Source of the DNA: Agromyces cavernae
GTDB lineage: Bacteria > Actinomycetota > Actinomycetes > Actinomycetales > Microbacteriaceae
Length of the DNA: 64,000 nucleotides
Assembly: GCF_021044935.1 (NCBI RefSeq)
Contig: NZ_JAJNMP010000002.1
Span: 248,001 to 312,000 of the forward strand
Direction of reading: 5' to 3'
Shown here: positions 47,550 to 57,959 of the stretch, in pieces
Position numbering within the stretch: position 1 is the stretch's first letter
How the letters are laid out: the number at the start of each line of letters is the position of its first letter
The notes under the pieces: generated by a model
What the model was told of the DNA's origin: nothing
Databases searched by the model: none
Seen by the model: only the letters and a program-made list of their open reading frames with translations
Program-made: the position numbers and the translations under genes

Positions 47550-48995
47550 ACCGACCCCCTCCTCACCGAACCCCGATCCGACGAAGCGAACCAGCGGATC
47601 GAGGCGTTCCGCACCGCCGTCGAGGCCGGATTCCCCGTGACCATCGCCGACCTCGCCCACCTCGTGAAGATCCCGTCCGTGTCATGGCCGGCGTTCGACC
47701 CGGCGAACGTGGCGCGCTCTGCCGACGCCGTCGCAGAACTGGTGCGCGGGCTCGGCGTCTTCGATCTCGTCGACGTGCGCCGTGCGCCCGTCTCGGGCAG
47801 CGAAGGACGAGCGGATGACCCGGAGCTGGGGCTTCCCGCGGTCGTCGCGCACCGCCCAGCACGCAACGGACGCCCCACCGTGCTGCTGTACGCGCACCAC
47901 GACGTGCAGCCGCCCGGACGCGAGGAGGACTGGGATTCGGCGCCGTTCGAGCCGACCCAGCGTGGCGACCGGCTCTACGGGCGCGGCGCGGCCGACGACA
48001 AGGCCGGCATCATGGCGCACGTCGGCGCCATCCGAGCCCTGACCGAAGTGCTCGGCGCCGACTTCGACCTCGGCATCTCGCTGTTCATCGAAGGCGAGGA
48101 GGAGTACCTGTCGCAGTCGTTCGCGAACTTCCTGCACGAGAACCGGGAGCTCCTGGCGGCTGACGCGATCATCGTCGCCGACTCGTCGAACTGGGATCTC
48201 GAGACACCGGCGATCACCGTGGCACTCCGTGGCGCCGTGGCCTTCAACCTGCGCATCGACACGCTCTCGCATGCCTCGCACTCGGGGATGTTCGGGGGAG
48301 CGGTGCCCGATGCGATGCTCGCGACCATCCGGCTGCTCGATTCGCTGTGGAACGACGACGGCTCGGTCGCCGTCGAGGGACTCACCGCAGCGAGCCTCGA
48401 GACGCCCGCGTACGAGGAGGCGCAGTTGCGCGCCGAGGCCGGGCTGCTCGACGGGGTCTCGCCCATCGGGCACGGTTCGATCCTCTCGCGAATCTGGGCG
48501 CAACCCGCCATCACGATCACCGGCATCGACGCGCCCGACATCGCGAACGCCTCGAACACGCTGATCCCGGGCACGCGAGTGCGGGTCAGTGCGCGGATCG
48601 CACCCGGGCAGGACGCAGGGGAGGCCTTCGCCGCGATCCGGGCGCATCTCGAGGCGAACGCGCCGTTCGGCGCACGCCTCACGTTCGAGGACGTCGACAC
48701 GGGTCAGCCGTTCCTCGTCGACACGAGCGGCTGGGCGGTCGCCGAGACCCGAGCTGCCATGACCGATGCCTGGGGCAAGGCCCCCATCGACATGGGCATC
48801 GGCGGGTCGATCCCGTTCATCGCCGAACTCGTCGACGAGTTCCCCGACGCACAGATCCTCGTCACCGGGGTCGAGGACCCCGAATCGCGCGCGCACAGCC
48901 CCAACGAGTCGCTGCACCTCGGTGTCTTCAAGCGCGCGCTGCTCGCCGAGGCGCTGTTCCTCGCGCGGCTCGACGCGCGGGTATCGGATTCCTGA
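47547..48995 (+). CDS. M20 family dipeptidase
   Basis: 482 aa cytosolic zinc peptidase, probably a carnosinase/dipeptidase type. Metal ligands: [12 protein letters not shown] (His and Asp), [15 protein letters not shown] (Asp), [11 protein letters not shown] (Glu pair), [10 protein letters not shown] and the last His in RAHSPNESL. The inserted lid domain (about 215-330) is typical. ATG 47547 follows a -10-like TAAGAT by 7 nt, so the mRNA may be leaderless. Confidence 0.9.
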   Translation: MTDPLLTEPRSDEANQRIEAFRTAVEAGFPVTIADLAHLVKIPSVSWPAFDPANVARSADAVAELVRGLGVFDLVDVRRAPVSGSEGRADDPELGLPAVVAHRPARNGRPTVLLYAHHDVQPPGREEDWDSAPFEPTQRGDRLYGRGAADDKAGIMAHVGAIRALTEVLGADFDLGISLFIEGEEEYLSQSFANFLHENRELLAADAIIVADSSNWDLETPAITVALRGAVAFNLRIDTLSHASHSGMFGGAVPDAMLATIRLLDSLWNDDGSVAVEGLTAASLETPAYEEAQLRAEAGLLDGVSPIGHGSILSRIWAQPAITITGIDAPDIANASNTLIPGTRVRVSARIAPGQDAGEAFAAIRAHLEANAPFGARLTFEDVDTGQPFLVDTSGWAVAETRAAMTDAWGKAPIDMGIGGSIPFIAELVDEFPDAQILVTGVEDPESRAHSPNESLHLGVFKRALLAEALFLARLDARVSDS

Positions 48996-49076
48996 GCGCG
49001 AGCCGGGCGCGCGCACGGATTCGGCGGTTACCATGGATACAGCGATTCCCGCGTTCCTGACGCACCGAGGAGAGAC

Positions 49077-49427
49077 ATGAGCGACACGATCACCGAGACC
49101 ACGCACGGCGTGAAGCTGAGCGACCCCGCCGCCGACAAGGTGCGCAGCCTCCTCGAGCAAGAGGGCCGCGACGACCTGCGTCTGCGGGTCGCCGTCCAGC
49201 CCGGTGGTTGCTCGGGGCTGATCTACCAGCTCTACTTCGACGAGCGCCTGCTCGACGGCGATGCCGTCGTCGACTACTCGGGTGTCGAGGTCGTCGTCGA
49301 CAAGATGAGCGTTCCCTACCTCGACGGGGCGTCCATCGACTTCGAGGACACCATCCAGAAGCAGGGCTTCACGATCGACAACCCCAACGCGCAGGGCAGC
49401 TGCGCATGTGGCGACTCGTTCCACTGA
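49077..49427 (+). CDS. erpA: iron-sulfur cluster insertion protein ErpA (A-type carrier)
   Basis: 116 aa HesB-like protein. The three cluster-binding cysteines are C45 (QPGGCSGL), C109 and C111 (GSCACGDSF). It carries [2Fe-2S]/[4Fe-4S] clusters to targets such as LipA or respiratory proteins. GAGGAGAG precedes the ATG. It sits just upstream of the cytochrome oxidase genes but is separated from them by a strong terminator. Confidence 0.95.
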   Translation: MSDTITETTHGVKLSDPAADKVRSLLEQEGRDDLRLRVAVQPGGCSGLIYQLYFDERLLDGDAVVDYSGVEVVVDKMSVPYLDGASIDFEDTIQKQGFTIDNPNAQGSCACGDSFH

Positions 49428-49444
49428 GCCATACACCACTACTC

Positions 49445-49477
49445 CGAAGGGAGGCCGCGAATCGCGGCCTCCCTTCG
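49445..49477 (+). terminator. rho-independent terminator after erpA
   Basis: A perfect 15-bp stem (CGAAGGGAGGCCGCG and its complement) with a 3-nt loop, followed by TCGTTT. Confidence 0.85.
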
Positions 49478-49561
49478 TCGTTTCCGCCGTCAAGGCGCAC
49501 TTCCGCCGACCGCCACGCCCGACATGGTCGCCCGGTGCACACCACGGGGGCCGAGGCGGAG

Positions 49562-49600
49562 TAGGCTAATGATCGATCGCCGCGCTTCACTGTGAAGCGC
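49562..49600 (+). promoter_or_regulatory. ctaC promoter and 5' leader hairpin
   Basis: TAGGCT (-10, 49562-49567) predicts a start near 49574 and a leader of about 52 nt. In it GCGCTTCA/TGAAGCGC (49582-49600) forms an 8-bp stem with a 3-nt loop. An AAAGG ribosome-binding site precedes the GTG at 49626. Confidence 0.5.
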
Positions 49601-49625
49601 CTTCGAGTCTCCCGAAAGGTCACTG

Positions 49626-50519
49626 GTGCGCCACAATCGCCGTCTCCGATGGGCTGCTATTCCGATTGCAGCGTCTCTCAGTCTCGTGCTCGCTGGGTGC
49701 ACGCAGGCTCAGCTGAACGGATTCCTCCCCGGTTTCGTCGAGGGCGAGGCGCCCGTCACGAACCACACCGAGCGGGTCTCCGGGCTGTGGGTCACCTCGT
49801 GGATCGTGCTCCTCATCGTCGGCATCATCACCTGGGGCCTCACGATCTGGGCGGTCATCGCATACCGACGCCGCAAGGGCCAGACGGGCCTCCCGGTGCA
49901 GATGCGCTACAACATGCCGATCGAGATCTTCTACACGGTGATCCCGCTGATCCTCGTGCTCGGCTTCTTCGCCTTCACCGCTCGCGACCAGGCGGCCATC
50001 GAGCAGCGATTCGCCCAAGACGAGGTCGACGTCCAGGTCGAGGTCATCGCCAAGCAGTGGGCGTGGGACTTCAACTACGTCAAGGAAGACGTCTATTCGC
50101 CCGGTATTCAGGGACAGCTCGCCGATGAGGGCCCCAAGGGATCGCTCGTCCAGTCCGAGCTTCCGACGCTCGTGCTCCCCGTCGGGGCGAACGTCGAGAT
50201 CGAGTTGCAGTCGCGCGACGTGATCCACTCGTTCTGGGTCGTCGACTTCCTCTACAAGAAGGACATGTTCCCCGGCAAGACCAACTACATGTCGTTCGTG
50301 CCCGAGCGCGAGGGAACGTACGCCGGCAAGTGCGCCGAGCTCTGCGGCGAGTACCACTCGCTGATGCTCTTCAACGTCGAAGTGGTATCGCAAGCCGAGT
50401 ACGAGGACTACATCGACTCACTCCGCGACCTCGGGCAAGAGGGCCAACTGTCGAGTGAGTACGACCGCAACCAGAACCTGCCCGGCACGGGCGAGCCCGA
50501 ACTTCAAGAGGAGCAGTAA
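49626..50519 (+). CDS. ctaC: cytochrome c oxidase subunit II
   Basis: 297 aa lipoprotein. The signal peptide ends in LVLAGC with Cys25 for lipidation; two membrane helices (about 54-76 and 98-116) follow, then a periplasmic cupredoxin. The CuA ligands are in HSFWVVDF and [12 protein letters not shown] (two Cys, His, Met, Glu). It accepts electrons from the cytochrome cc of QcrC in the bcc-aa3 supercomplex. First gene of ctaC-ctaD-ctaF. Confidence 0.95.
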   Translation: MRHNRRLRWAAIPIAASLSLVLAGCTQAQLNGFLPGFVEGEAPVTNHTERVSGLWVTSWIVLLIVGIITWGLTIWAVIAYRRRKGQTGLPVQMRYNMPIEIFYTVIPLILVLGFFAFTARDQAAIEQRFAQDEVDVQVEVIAKQWAWDFNYVKEDVYSPGIQGQLADEGPKGSLVQSELPTLVLPVGANVEIELQSRDVIHSFWVVDFLYKKDMFPGKTNYMSFVPEREGTYAGKCAELCGEYHSLMLFNVEVVSQAEYEDYIDSLRDLGQEGQLSSEYDRNQNLPGTGEPELQEEQ

Positions 50520-50524
50520 GCCGA

Positions 50525-52261
50525 ATGAGCACCACGACCGCACCGGCTCGGCCGCAGTCGAGCAGCCTCCCGTTCGGCACCTCCAAAGTCGAGCGCAAGG
50601 GCAACATCCTCGTCCGGTGGGTAACCTCCACCGACCACAAGGTCATCGGGTACATGTACCTGATCACGTCGTTCATCTACTTCTGCGTCGGCGGCGTGAT
50701 GGCGCTGATCATTCGAGCCCAGCTCTTCGAGCCCGGCCTCGAGATCGTGCAGACGCGTGAGCAGTACAACCAGCTGTTCACGATGCACGGCACGATCATG
50801 CTGCTGATGTTCGCCACACCGCTGTTCTTCGGCTTCGCGAACACGCTGATGCCGCTGCAGATCGGCGCGCCCGATGTGGCCTTCCCGAGGCTCAACGCCC
50901 TCTCGTACTGGTTCTTCAACTTCGGTTCGCTCATGGCGGTGGCCGGATTCTTCACACCGCAGGGTGCCGCCTCGTTCGGCTGGTTCGCGTATCAGCCGCT
51001 CGCGTCGACGACCTTCTCGCCAGGAGTCGGCGGCAACCTCTGGATGCTCGGCCTCGGCCTCTCGGGCTTCGGAACCATCCTCGGCGGCGTGAACTTCATC
51101 ACGACGATCATCACGATGCGTGCGCCCGGCATGACGATGTTCCGCATGCCGATCTTCACCTGGAACACGCTCGTCACGTCGATCCTGGTCCTCATGGCCT
51201 TCCCGGTGCTCGCGGCCGCCCTGCTCGCCGCAGCCGCCGACCGCGTGTTCGGCGCCCACATCTACGATCCGGCCAACGGCGGTGTCATTCTCTGGCAGCA
51301 CCTGTTCTGGTTCTTCGGGCATCCCGAGGTGTACATCATCGCCCTGCCGTTCTTCGGCATCGTGTCCGAGATCTTCCCCGTCTTCAGCCGTAAACCGATT
51401 TTCGGCTACAAGACCCTGATCTACGCCACGATCGCGATCGCCGCGCTGTCGGTCACCGTGTGGGCGCACCACATGTACGTGACCGGCTCGGTACTGCTGC
51501 CGTTCTTCGCACTCATGACGATGCTCATCGCGGTACCCACCGGCGTGAAGATCTTCAACTGGATCGGCACGATGTGGCGTGGCTCGATCACGTTCGAGAC
51601 ACCGCTGCTCTGGTCGCTCGGCTTCCTCGTCACGTTCGTCTTCGGCGGGCTCACCGGCGTCATCCTCGCGTCGCCGCCGCTCGACTTCCACGTCTCCGAC
51701 ACCTACTTCGTCGTGGCCCACTTCCACTACGTCGTGTTCGGAACGGTGGTGTTCGCGATGTTCGCCGGCTTCTACTTCTGGTGGCCGAAGTGGACCGGCA
51801 AGCTGCTGAACGAACGCCTCGGCAAGTGGCACTTCTGGCTGCTGTTCATCGGCTTCCACACGACGTTCCTCGTGCAGCACTGGCTCGGTGTCGTCGCGAT
51901 GCCGCGTCGGTACTACTCTTACCTGCCCGAAGACAACATCACGTGGATGAACCAGCTCTCGACGTTCGGCGCGGGCATTCTCGCCATCTCGTTGATCCCG
52001 TTCTTCCTGAACGTGTACATCACGGCACGGCGCGCGCCGAAGGTCACCGTGAACGACCCCTGGGGTTATGGTGGATCGCTCGAGTGGGCCACCAGTTGCC
52101 CGCCGCCGCGCCACAACTTCACCTCGATCCCGCGCATCCGTTCGGAGCGTCCGGCGTTCGACCTCAACCACCCTGAAGCGGGGATCCCCGTCGGCATCGG
52201 TCCGGCGAAGGACGCTCCCCAATCGCCGACGTACGACGCGGCCACGGAGGAGATCAAGTAA
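50525..52261 (+). CDS. ctaD: cytochrome c oxidase subunit I
   Basis: 578 aa, 12 membrane helices. Heme a, a3 and CuB ligands: [25 protein letters not shown] (the His-Tyr crosslink pair), [10 protein letters not shown], and AHFHYVVFG. Proton channel residues FFFGHP-type are normal, so it is a proton-pumping aa3 oxidase. ctaC ends 5 bp before its start; the stop overlaps the ATG of ctaF (TAATG). Confidence 0.97.
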   Translation: MSTTTAPARPQSSSLPFGTSKVERKGNILVRWVTSTDHKVIGYMYLITSFIYFCVGGVMALIIRAQLFEPGLEIVQTREQYNQLFTMHGTIMLLMFATPLFFGFANTLMPLQIGAPDVAFPRLNALSYWFFNFGSLMAVAGFFTPQGAASFGWFAYQPLASTTFSPGVGGNLWMLGLGLSGFGTILGGVNFITTIITMRAPGMTMFRMPIFTWNTLVTSILVLMAFPVLAAALLAAAADRVFGAHIYDPANGGVILWQHLFWFFGHPEVYIIALPFFGIVSEIFPVFSRKPIFGYKTLIYATIAIAALSVTVWAHHMYVTGSVLLPFFALMTMLIAVPTGVKIFNWIGTMWRGSITFETPLLWSLGFLVTFVFGGLTGVILASPPLDFHVSDTYFVVAHFHYVVFGTVVFAMFAGFYFWWPKWTGKLLNERLGKWHFWLLFIGFHTTFLVQHWLGVVAMPRRYYSYLPEDNITWMNQLSTFGAGILAISLIPFFLNVYITARRAPKVTVNDPWGYGGSLEWATSCPPPRHNFTSIPRIRSERPAFDLNHPEAGIPVGIGPAKDAPQSPTYDAATEEIK

Positions 52262-52683
52262 TGCGCGCCAACGTCAATCTCTTCTGGATCCTCACGGGAT
52301 TCTTCGCGATCACCGCGGTCGCCTACGGATTCTGGACCGCGGCCGACGAGGGAGATCCTGGGATCGAGTGGGCCGGTACCATTGCGGTTTCCCTGGCCGG
52401 GGTGCTCTCCGCGTTCATCGCGTTCTACCTCGGCCGGGTGCACAAGGCGCAAGGAGCAGAGCTCCCCGAGGACCGACTCGATGCGAACATCGACGATGGT
52501 GACGCCGAACTGGGCTTCTTCAGCCCGTGGAGCTGGTGGCCGGTCACCCTCGCGGTCGCCGCTGCGTTGGCCTTCCTCGGACTGGCGATCGGCTTCTGGA
52601 TCACGTTCCTCGCCGTTCCGCTCGCCCTCGTCGCGCTCGTCGGCTGGGTGTACGAGTACTACCGCGGAAACTTCGCGCGATAG
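52261..52683 (+). CDS. ctaF: cytochrome c oxidase subunit IV (actinobacterial)
   Basis: 140 aa with four predicted membrane helices, in two pairs (about 6-24, 40-60, 90-110 and 112-130) and an acidic central loop (PEDRLDANIDDGDAELG). Actinobacterial CtaF stabilises the aa3 oxidase. Translationally coupled to ctaD by the shared A of TAATG. A terminator follows. Confidence 0.9.
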   Translation: MRANVNLFWILTGFFAITAVAYGFWTAADEGDPGIEWAGTIAVSLAGVLSAFIAFYLGRVHKAQGAELPEDRLDANIDDGDAELGFFSPWSWWPVTLAVAAALAFLGLAIGFWITFLAVPLALVALVGWVYEYYRGNFAR

Positions 52684-52699
52684 CAGTCACGCTCGAGAG

Positions 52700-52730
52700 G
52701 AAAGCCCCGGCGCATCGTGCCGGGGCTTTC
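52700..52730 (+). terminator. terminator after ctaC-ctaD-ctaF
   Basis: GAAAGCCCCGGC pairs with GCCGGGGCTTTC around a 7-nt loop; TCTCG follows. Located 16 bp after the ctaF stop, facing convergent methyltransferase gene. Confidence 0.75.
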
Positions 52731-52766
52731 TCGTCGAGTCGGTGAGCCCGGGGGCATGCCGCAGAG

Positions 52767-53423
52767 TCACTCGCGCAACGCTCCGACGATGCACCATGTT
52801 CTGTCGGTGTGACGGTATCGCGGCTCGAATCCGTGACGACGGAGCGTGTCGAGCATTGCTGCGGGCTCATGGACGAATCCTCGGTAGGACTTGCGCGAGA
52901 GCCGGTGCATGAAGTTGTCGACGGCGACTCTGGCGCGACGTACGCGCGTGCGTGGTGGGTGGCTGAAGACGATCGCGCGGCGTGCTCGATCCGCCGCAGC
53001 GCCGAGCAGGTGCTCGACGTCCGGGTAGCAGCACACCACCCGGTGCAGGACGACGATGTCGGCGACGTCGACTCGTTCAGGGGTGGCTGCGAGATCGACG
53101 CCGAGCCTCCGCGTGATCCTCCCCGCGACGCCGGCCTCGTCGATGAGGCGGGCGGCTTCGGTCTCGTACGCTCCTGAGAGTTCGAGGTTGACGGTGCGAG
53201 CCGCGCCTCGAGCGAGCAACTCGAGCTGAATCTCGCCGACACCGCCGCCGACCTCGAGCACGGTGGCATCGTCGAGGCCGGTCGACGAGAGGAAGGCGAC
53301 GATCCGCTGCTCTGCGGGTGTGAGTCCCTTTCGTCGATACCGACGCGCGGTCTTGCGGGCGAATCGGTCGTCGAAGACCTCGTCGTACCCCTCGGTGTCC
53401 GGCGCCGCACAGCAATCGTCCAT
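52767..53423 (-). CDS. class I SAM-dependent methyltransferase
   Basis: 218 aa. N-terminal cap MDDCCAAPDTEGYDEVFDDR, then the Rossmann SAM site VLEVGGGVGEIQLEL. After it comes NLELSGAY, and DIVVLHRVVCCYPDVEHLL. This resembles magnesium-protoporphyrin-O-methyltransferase-like or generic Zn-containing family members annotated only as methyltransferases; the substrate is unknown. ATG 53423 is favoured because relatives start with a CC motif here; a start at 53477 with GGGGTGA upstream would add 18 residues. Confidence 0.75.
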   Translation of the reverse strand: MDDCCAAPDTEGYDEVFDDRFARKTARRYRRKGLTPAEQRIVAFLSSTGLDDATVLEVGGGVGEIQLELLARGAARTVNLELSGAYETEAARLIDEAGVAGRITRRLGVDLAATPERVDVADIVVLHRVVCCYPDVEHLLGAAADRARRAIVFSHPPRTRVRRARVAVDNFMHRLSRKSYRGFVHEPAAMLDTLRRHGFEPRYRHTDRTWCIVGALRE

Positions 53424-53498
53424 GGCATCAGTATGCAACCGGGTGGGAATCGGGGGAGTGCGGAACCCTGGGATCATCGCGTCACCCCGAGGTGACGA

Positions 53499-54359
53499 TC
53501 ACGCAGGAACCGCGGTTGAGTGCTCGAAGGACAAGACCTCGACTGACACGGTGACGTCGACCGGTTCCACTGCGCGCGCGTCGGTCGACGAAAGACTGTC
53601 GCCGTGGTGCGCCGATGGCCCCATGTTCGCAAGCAGGTTGCGTGTCGCGGCATCCGCGCTGAATGTGTATTCGACCGACGTGGTCGAGCGCAGCACGAGC
53701 CCAGATTCGGAGAGCTGCTCGGCGACCCGATCGGACTTGCCCGCAGGCACGTCGAGAAGCGCGCCGGTGAGTCGGAGTTCCTGAAGATGGGCTGTTGTCG
53801 GAACGACGACGATCAGCAGACCACTCGAGTCGAGGACGCGCGCGAACTCGACTCCGTTACGGGGTGCGAAGACGTTCAGAGCGACATCGACGACGCCGTC
53901 ACGGAGGGGGAGGGGGCGCCAGAGATCGAGCACCACGCCCGTCGCTGACGGGAGGGCACGCAAGCTCATCCGAACAGCATCGGGCGACCGATCGGCCAGC
54001 AGGAAATCGGCCTCGGGAACTGCCTGTGACAGCACGGTCGAGTAATGACCGGTGCCGCAACCGAGATCAGCGATTCGAAGCGCACTGCGGCCCCCGAGCG
54101 TGTGCTGCTCCACCACTGCGTCGGTGATCGCCGCGGCGATCCGCGCGTAGGCGCCGCCGTCGAGCAGCGCGGAGCGCGCTTGGAGCATCTCGCGATCGTC
54201 GCCGACGGTGCGGGGCGCTTTCGGCGGAAGCAGCGTCAGGTATCCCTGCTTCGCACGGTCGTAGCGATGGCCGGCTGCGCATCCGAACACCCGCCCGTCG
54301 ACCTCTGCGAGATCGAGGAAGCAGTTCGGGCACCGAAGCCAGGTCGAATCGATCGACAT
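53499..54359 (-). CDS. 23S rRNA (guanine-N1)-methyltransferase, RlmA family
   Basis: 286 aa. A zinc finger C10, C13, C27, H31 (CPNC, CAAGHRYD) is followed by the family signature AKQGYLTLLPPK and a Rossmann SAM site (IADLGCGTGHYSTVL). RlmA-type enzymes methylate N1 of G745 or G748 in 23S rRNA, the latter in Gram-positives (tylosin-related). The local gene order does not show which. It follows qcrB by 32 bp on the same strand, so it may share its transcript. Confidence 0.85.
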   Translation of the reverse strand: MSIDSTWLRCPNCFLDLAEVDGRVFGCAAGHRYDRAKQGYLTLLPPKAPRTVGDDREMLQARSALLDGGAYARIAAAITDAVVEQHTLGGRSALRIADLGCGTGHYSTVLSQAVPEADFLLADRSPDAVRMSLRALPSATGVVLDLWRPLPLRDGVVDVALNVFAPRNGVEFARVLDSSGLLIVVVPTTAHLQELRLTGALLDVPAGKSDRVAEQLSESGLVLRSTTSVEYTFSADAATRNLLANMGPSAHHGDSLSSTDARAVEPVDVTVSVEVLSFEHSTAVPA

Positions 54360-54391
54360 GGCCCGGTGCCCGAACTCGCGTGCAGCTCTGA

Positions 54392-56002
54392 TCAGTGGTG
54401 GCCGTCGTGGCCGGACTCGAGCTCACCCTTGCTGACCGGAGCGATGCGGTCCTCGAAGAACCAACGTGAGAACGATGCCCGTACGCGCTGGCCGAGCGTG
54501 ATCTTGCCGCGGGCGTTCGGACGGATCATGAGCGGCTGGTAGCTCTCGTAGCTCACCAGACGCCAGCGCTCGTACTCGTCGAGGGGCTGGTGCACCTCGA
54601 TGAACTCGCCACCGGGCAGCTTGACGATTCGACCCGACTCGTAGCCGTGCAGCACGATCTCGCGGTCCTTCTTCTGCAACGCGAGACACACGCGCTTGGT
54701 GATGAAGTACGCGATGAACGGACCGACGATCACGGTCGCCTGGAGCGCGTGGATCACGCCCTCCATCGTGAGCGAGAAGTGCGTGGCCAGGAGGTCGGAG
54801 GCCGCCGCGGCCCAGAGGCCGGCGTAGAACGTGACACCTGCAGCACCGATCGCGGTGCGGGTGGGAGCATTGCGCGGGCGGTCGGCGATGTGGTGCTCGC
54901 GCTTGTCGCCCTTGATCCACGCCTCGATGAACGGGTATGCGACGACGAGTCCGATGAAGATACCGATGGCGACCAGCGGAACCAGGATGTTGAACGACCA
55001 GGTGCGGTCGAGCCACACGAACTCCCAGCCCGGCGGGATGAGGCGCAGCGCGCCGTCGGCGAAACCGATGTACCAGTCGGGCTGGGTGCCGGCTGAAACG
55101 GGGGATGGGTCGTACGGGCCGTAGTTCCAGATCGGGTTGATCGTGAACAGCGCCGCGATGAGCGAGATGACACCCCAGATGAGGAACATGAAGCCGCCGG
55201 CCTTCGCCGCGTAGATCGGCAGGATGGGGGGGCCGACCGAGTTCGTGGGCTCACGACCGGGCCCGGCGAACTGCGTGTGCTTGTGGATGAACACGTAGCC
55301 CACGTGCACGGCGATGAGCGCGACCACGAGTGCGGGCAACAGGAGGATGTGCAGCGTGTAGAGACGCCCGACGATCGCGGTCCCCGGGAACTCTCCACCG
55401 AAGAGGAGGAACGACGTCCACGTACCGATGAGCGGGATGCCCTTGATCATGCCGTCGATGATGCGAAGGCCGTTGCCCGACAGCAGGTCGTCGGGGAGCG
55501 AGTAACCGGTGAAGCCCTCGGCCATCGCGAGGATGAAGAGGATGAAGCCGAACACCCAGTTGATCTCTCGCGGCTTGCGGAAGGCGCCGGTGAAGAAGAC
55601 GCGCAGCATGTGCAGTCCGATGGCTGCAACGAACAGCAGCGCCGCCCAGTGGTGCATCTGCCGGACGAAGAGTCCGCCGCGGATGTCGAACGAGATGTCG
55701 AGGGTCGACGCCATGGCGACCGACATCTCGACGCCCTTGAGGGGCACGTAGGAACCGTCGTAGTGCACTTCGGCCATCGACGCCTGGAAGAAGAACGTCA
55801 GGAACGTGCCGGAGATGAGGACGACGATGAAGCTGAAGAGGGCGACCTCGCCGAGGAGGAACGACCAGTGGTCGGGGAAGGCCTTACGACCGAGGCCCTT
55901 GATCGCGACCGCGATTCCGGTGCGATCGTTGATGTACTCCGATGCGCCGGCCGTGAACGAGCGTTTGGCAGGCGTTGTCGATCGGGTGGTTGCGGTGCTC
56001 AA
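54392..56002 (-). CDS. qcrB: cytochrome bc1 complex cytochrome b subunit
   Basis: 536 aa, the quinol-oxidising membrane subunit. Heme b ligands are in the HHWAALLFVAAIGLHMLRVFF and LHILLLPALVVALIAVHVGY helices; the Qo site PPIL (PPILPIYAAK here) is present. The long C-terminal extension of about 130 residues is typical of actinobacterial QcrB, the bedaquiline-era drug target Q203 site family. The start is a TTG at 56002, overlapping the qcrA stop by 4 nt (TTGA); homologues start near this point. Confidence 0.95.
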   Translation of the reverse strand: MSTATTRSTTPAKRSFTAGASEYINDRTGIAVAIKGLGRKAFPDHWSFLLGEVALFSFIVVLISGTFLTFFFQASMAEVHYDGSYVPLKGVEMSVAMASTLDISFDIRGGLFVRQMHHWAALLFVAAIGLHMLRVFFTGAFRKPREINWVFGFILFILAMAEGFTGYSLPDDLLSGNGLRIIDGMIKGIPLIGTWTSFLLFGGEFPGTAIVGRLYTLHILLLPALVVALIAVHVGYVFIHKHTQFAGPGREPTNSVGPPILPIYAAKAGGFMFLIWGVISLIAALFTINPIWNYGPYDPSPVSAGTQPDWYIGFADGALRLIPPGWEFVWLDRTWSFNILVPLVAIGIFIGLVVAYPFIEAWIKGDKREHHIADRPRNAPTRTAIGAAGVTFYAGLWAAAASDLLATHFSLTMEGVIHALQATVIVGPFIAYFITKRVCLALQKKDREIVLHGYESGRIVKLPGGEFIEVHQPLDEYERWRLVSYESYQPLMIRPNARGKITLGQRVRASFSRWFFEDRIAPVSKGELESGHDGHH

Positions 56003-57075
56003 TGACGCTCCCAGAAGCTCGGGCCGACGGGTTCGGTGAAGTCGCTCTGCGCGATGAGGTAGCCCTCGTCGTCGACGGCGATCGGCAGCTGCGGCAGCGG
56101 GCGCTTGGCAGGGCCGAAGATGACCTCGCAGTGGTTGGCCACGTCGAACTGCGACTGGTGGCACGGGCAGAGCAGGTGGTGCGTGTGCTGCTCGTAGAGC
56201 GCGACGGGGCAGCCGACGTGCGTGCAGATCTTCGAGTAGGCGACGATGCCGTCGTAGGACCACGACGCACGATCAGGCGTCTCGTTCAGCTCGCTCGGGT
56301 CGAGGCGCATGAGCAGCACCGCCGCCTTGGCCTTCTCTTCGAGCTTGCCGTGCTCGAGGTCGATGAGGCCTTCGGGGATGACGTGGAAGGCGCTTCCGAT
56401 GGTCACGTCCGCAGCGCGGATGGGTACACCCGACGGGTCGAGCGCGAGGCGCGTGCCCTTGGCCCACATCGTGTGGCTGAGCAGCTCGACGGGGATCTGG
56501 TCTTGCGGAGCGAAACCGCGGAAGAGCACGACCGCGGGGAGCGGGAACGCGAGCAGTGCGCCGATGAGGCTGTTGCGGATGACCGTGCGCCGGGAGAAGC
56601 CCGACTCCTCGTCGGCCTGGCGGAACACCTCGACGGCACCCTGCTGGGTCGCTTCGCTTCCGCTGATCGGATGACGGATGTCGATGGACTCCGCCGACGT
56701 CATCAGGGTCTTGCCCCAGTGCACGGCGCCGAAGCCGATGCCGAGGAGCGCAAGCGTCGCGCCGAGACCGATGAACATGTTGTTCAGGCGCACCGCACCG
56801 ACATCGTTCGACTCGATCGGGAAGAGCATGTACGCGGCGATGGCCCAGACACTGCCGAGGATCGAGAGGTAGAAGAGCGTGTAGACGGTGCGCTGTGCGC
56901 GCTTCTCGCGGCGAGGATCCTCGTCGGTGACGCGGGGGCGGTGCGGCTCGAATCCGGGGTTCTCGAACGCGTCGTGGGGGATGACCGCCGTGCCGGTCGA
57001 GCCGGCGAACTCCTGAACGGCGTGCGACGAGTCGGCAGCGGCGAGCTCAGTGCCGCTGTGGTCGTCCTGGGCCAT
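55999..57075 (-). CDS. qcrA: cytochrome bc1 complex Rieske iron-sulfur subunit
   Basis: 358 aa. Actinobacterial form with three N-terminal membrane helices (about 65-85, 93-115 and 170-190) and a C-terminal Rieske domain: CTHVGCPVAL and CPCHQSQFD provide two Cys and two His for the [2Fe-2S] cluster. It passes quinol electrons to QcrC. Cotranscribed with qcrC (upstream) and qcrB (overlapping). Confidence 0.95.
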   Translation of the reverse strand: MAQDDHSGTELAAADSSHAVQEFAGSTGTAVIPHDAFENPGFEPHRPRVTDEDPRREKRAQRTVYTLFYLSILGSVWAIAAYMLFPIESNDVGAVRLNNMFIGLGATLALLGIGFGAVHWGKTLMTSAESIDIRHPISGSEATQQGAVEVFRQADEESGFSRRTVIRNSLIGALLAFPLPAVVLFRGFAPQDQIPVELLSHTMWAKGTRLALDPSGVPIRAADVTIGSAFHVIPEGLIDLEHGKLEEKAKAAVLLMRLDPSELNETPDRASWSYDGIVAYSKICTHVGCPVALYEQHTHHLLCPCHQSQFDVANHCEVIFGPAKRPLPQLPIAVDDEGYLIAQSDFTEPVGPSFWERH

Positions 57076-57112
57076 GGTTCTCCTTCTTAGGTGCTTCGGT
57101 GCCGGGCGGGCG

Positions 57113-57907
57113 CTAGTTGGACTTCGCCGTGATCCACACGGTGATCGCGACGATCGCGCCGAGACCGAAGATCCAGATGAACAGGCCCTCCGCGACCGGC
57201 CCGAGCGAGCCGAGTTCGAAACCGCCAGGGGAGCGGTTGTCCTGCAAGTACTTGAGGTAGGTGATGACGTCGCGCTTGTCTTCGGGCGTGATGTTGAGGT
57301 CGTTGAACACAGGCATGTTCTGCGGACCGGTGACCATGGCCTCGTAGATGTGCACGCCGGAGACGTCGGTCAGCGGAGGTGCGAACTTGCCTTCGGTGAG
57401 CGCGCCGCCGGCCCCGGCGACGTTGTGGCACATCGCGCAGTTGATGCGGAACAGTTCGGCACCGTTCGCCGCGTCGCCGCCGCCGTTGACGAGGTGGTCG
57501 GCAGGGATGTCGGGGCCGGGGCCGAGCGATGCGACGTAGTATGCGAGCTGCTTGACCTGGTCGTCGGTGAACTGCACCGGCTTCTGCTGGGCCTGCGGGC
57601 CCTGCATCTGCATGGGCATGCGGCCTGTTCCGACCTGGAAGTCGACCGATGCCGCCCCCACGCCGATGAGGCTCGGCCCGTTGGCGGTGCCCTGCGCCTC
57701 GAGACCGTGGCACGTCGCGCAGTTCGCCTGGAAGAGCTTCTTGCCCTCTTCGATCGTCTGCTGCGAGTTGGGGTCGATCTCGGCCTGCGCGACGGTGCCG
57801 GTGCTGAGTGCCGCGTATGCGCCCCCGGTGAAGACGAGGCCGAGCGCGAGCAGCGCGACGGTGGCGAGCGGATGCCGGCGTCCGGCGCGTCGCTTCGTGC
57901 GGGTCAT
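57113..57907 (-). CDS. qcrC: cytochrome bc1 complex diheme cytochrome c
   Basis: 264 aa. N-terminal signal/anchor helix (about 10-35), two c-type heme motifs (CATCHG, CAMCHN) about 110 residues apart, and a C-terminal membrane helix (about 238-258). The diheme subunit replaces soluble cytochrome c and links to aa3 CtaC. ATG 57907 is chosen because AGGAAG lies 6 nt upstream; a start at 57931 lacks this. Confidence 0.94.
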   Translation of the reverse strand: MTRTKRRAGRRHPLATVALLALGLVFTGGAYAALSTGTVAQAEIDPNSQQTIEEGKKLFQANCATCHGLEAQGTANGPSLIGVGAASVDFQVGTGRMPMQMQGPQAQQKPVQFTDDQVKQLAYYVASLGPGPDIPADHLVNGGGDAANGAELFRINCAMCHNVAGAGGALTEGKFAPPLTDVSGVHIYEAMVTGPQNMPVFNDLNITPEDKRDVITYLKYLQDNRSPGGFELGSLGPVAEGLFIWIFGLGAIVAITVWITAKSN

Positions 57908-57959
57908 ATGGTTCTTCCTATTCACGGGCATGCGATGTTGACGTTGGAGATCGGCGTGC

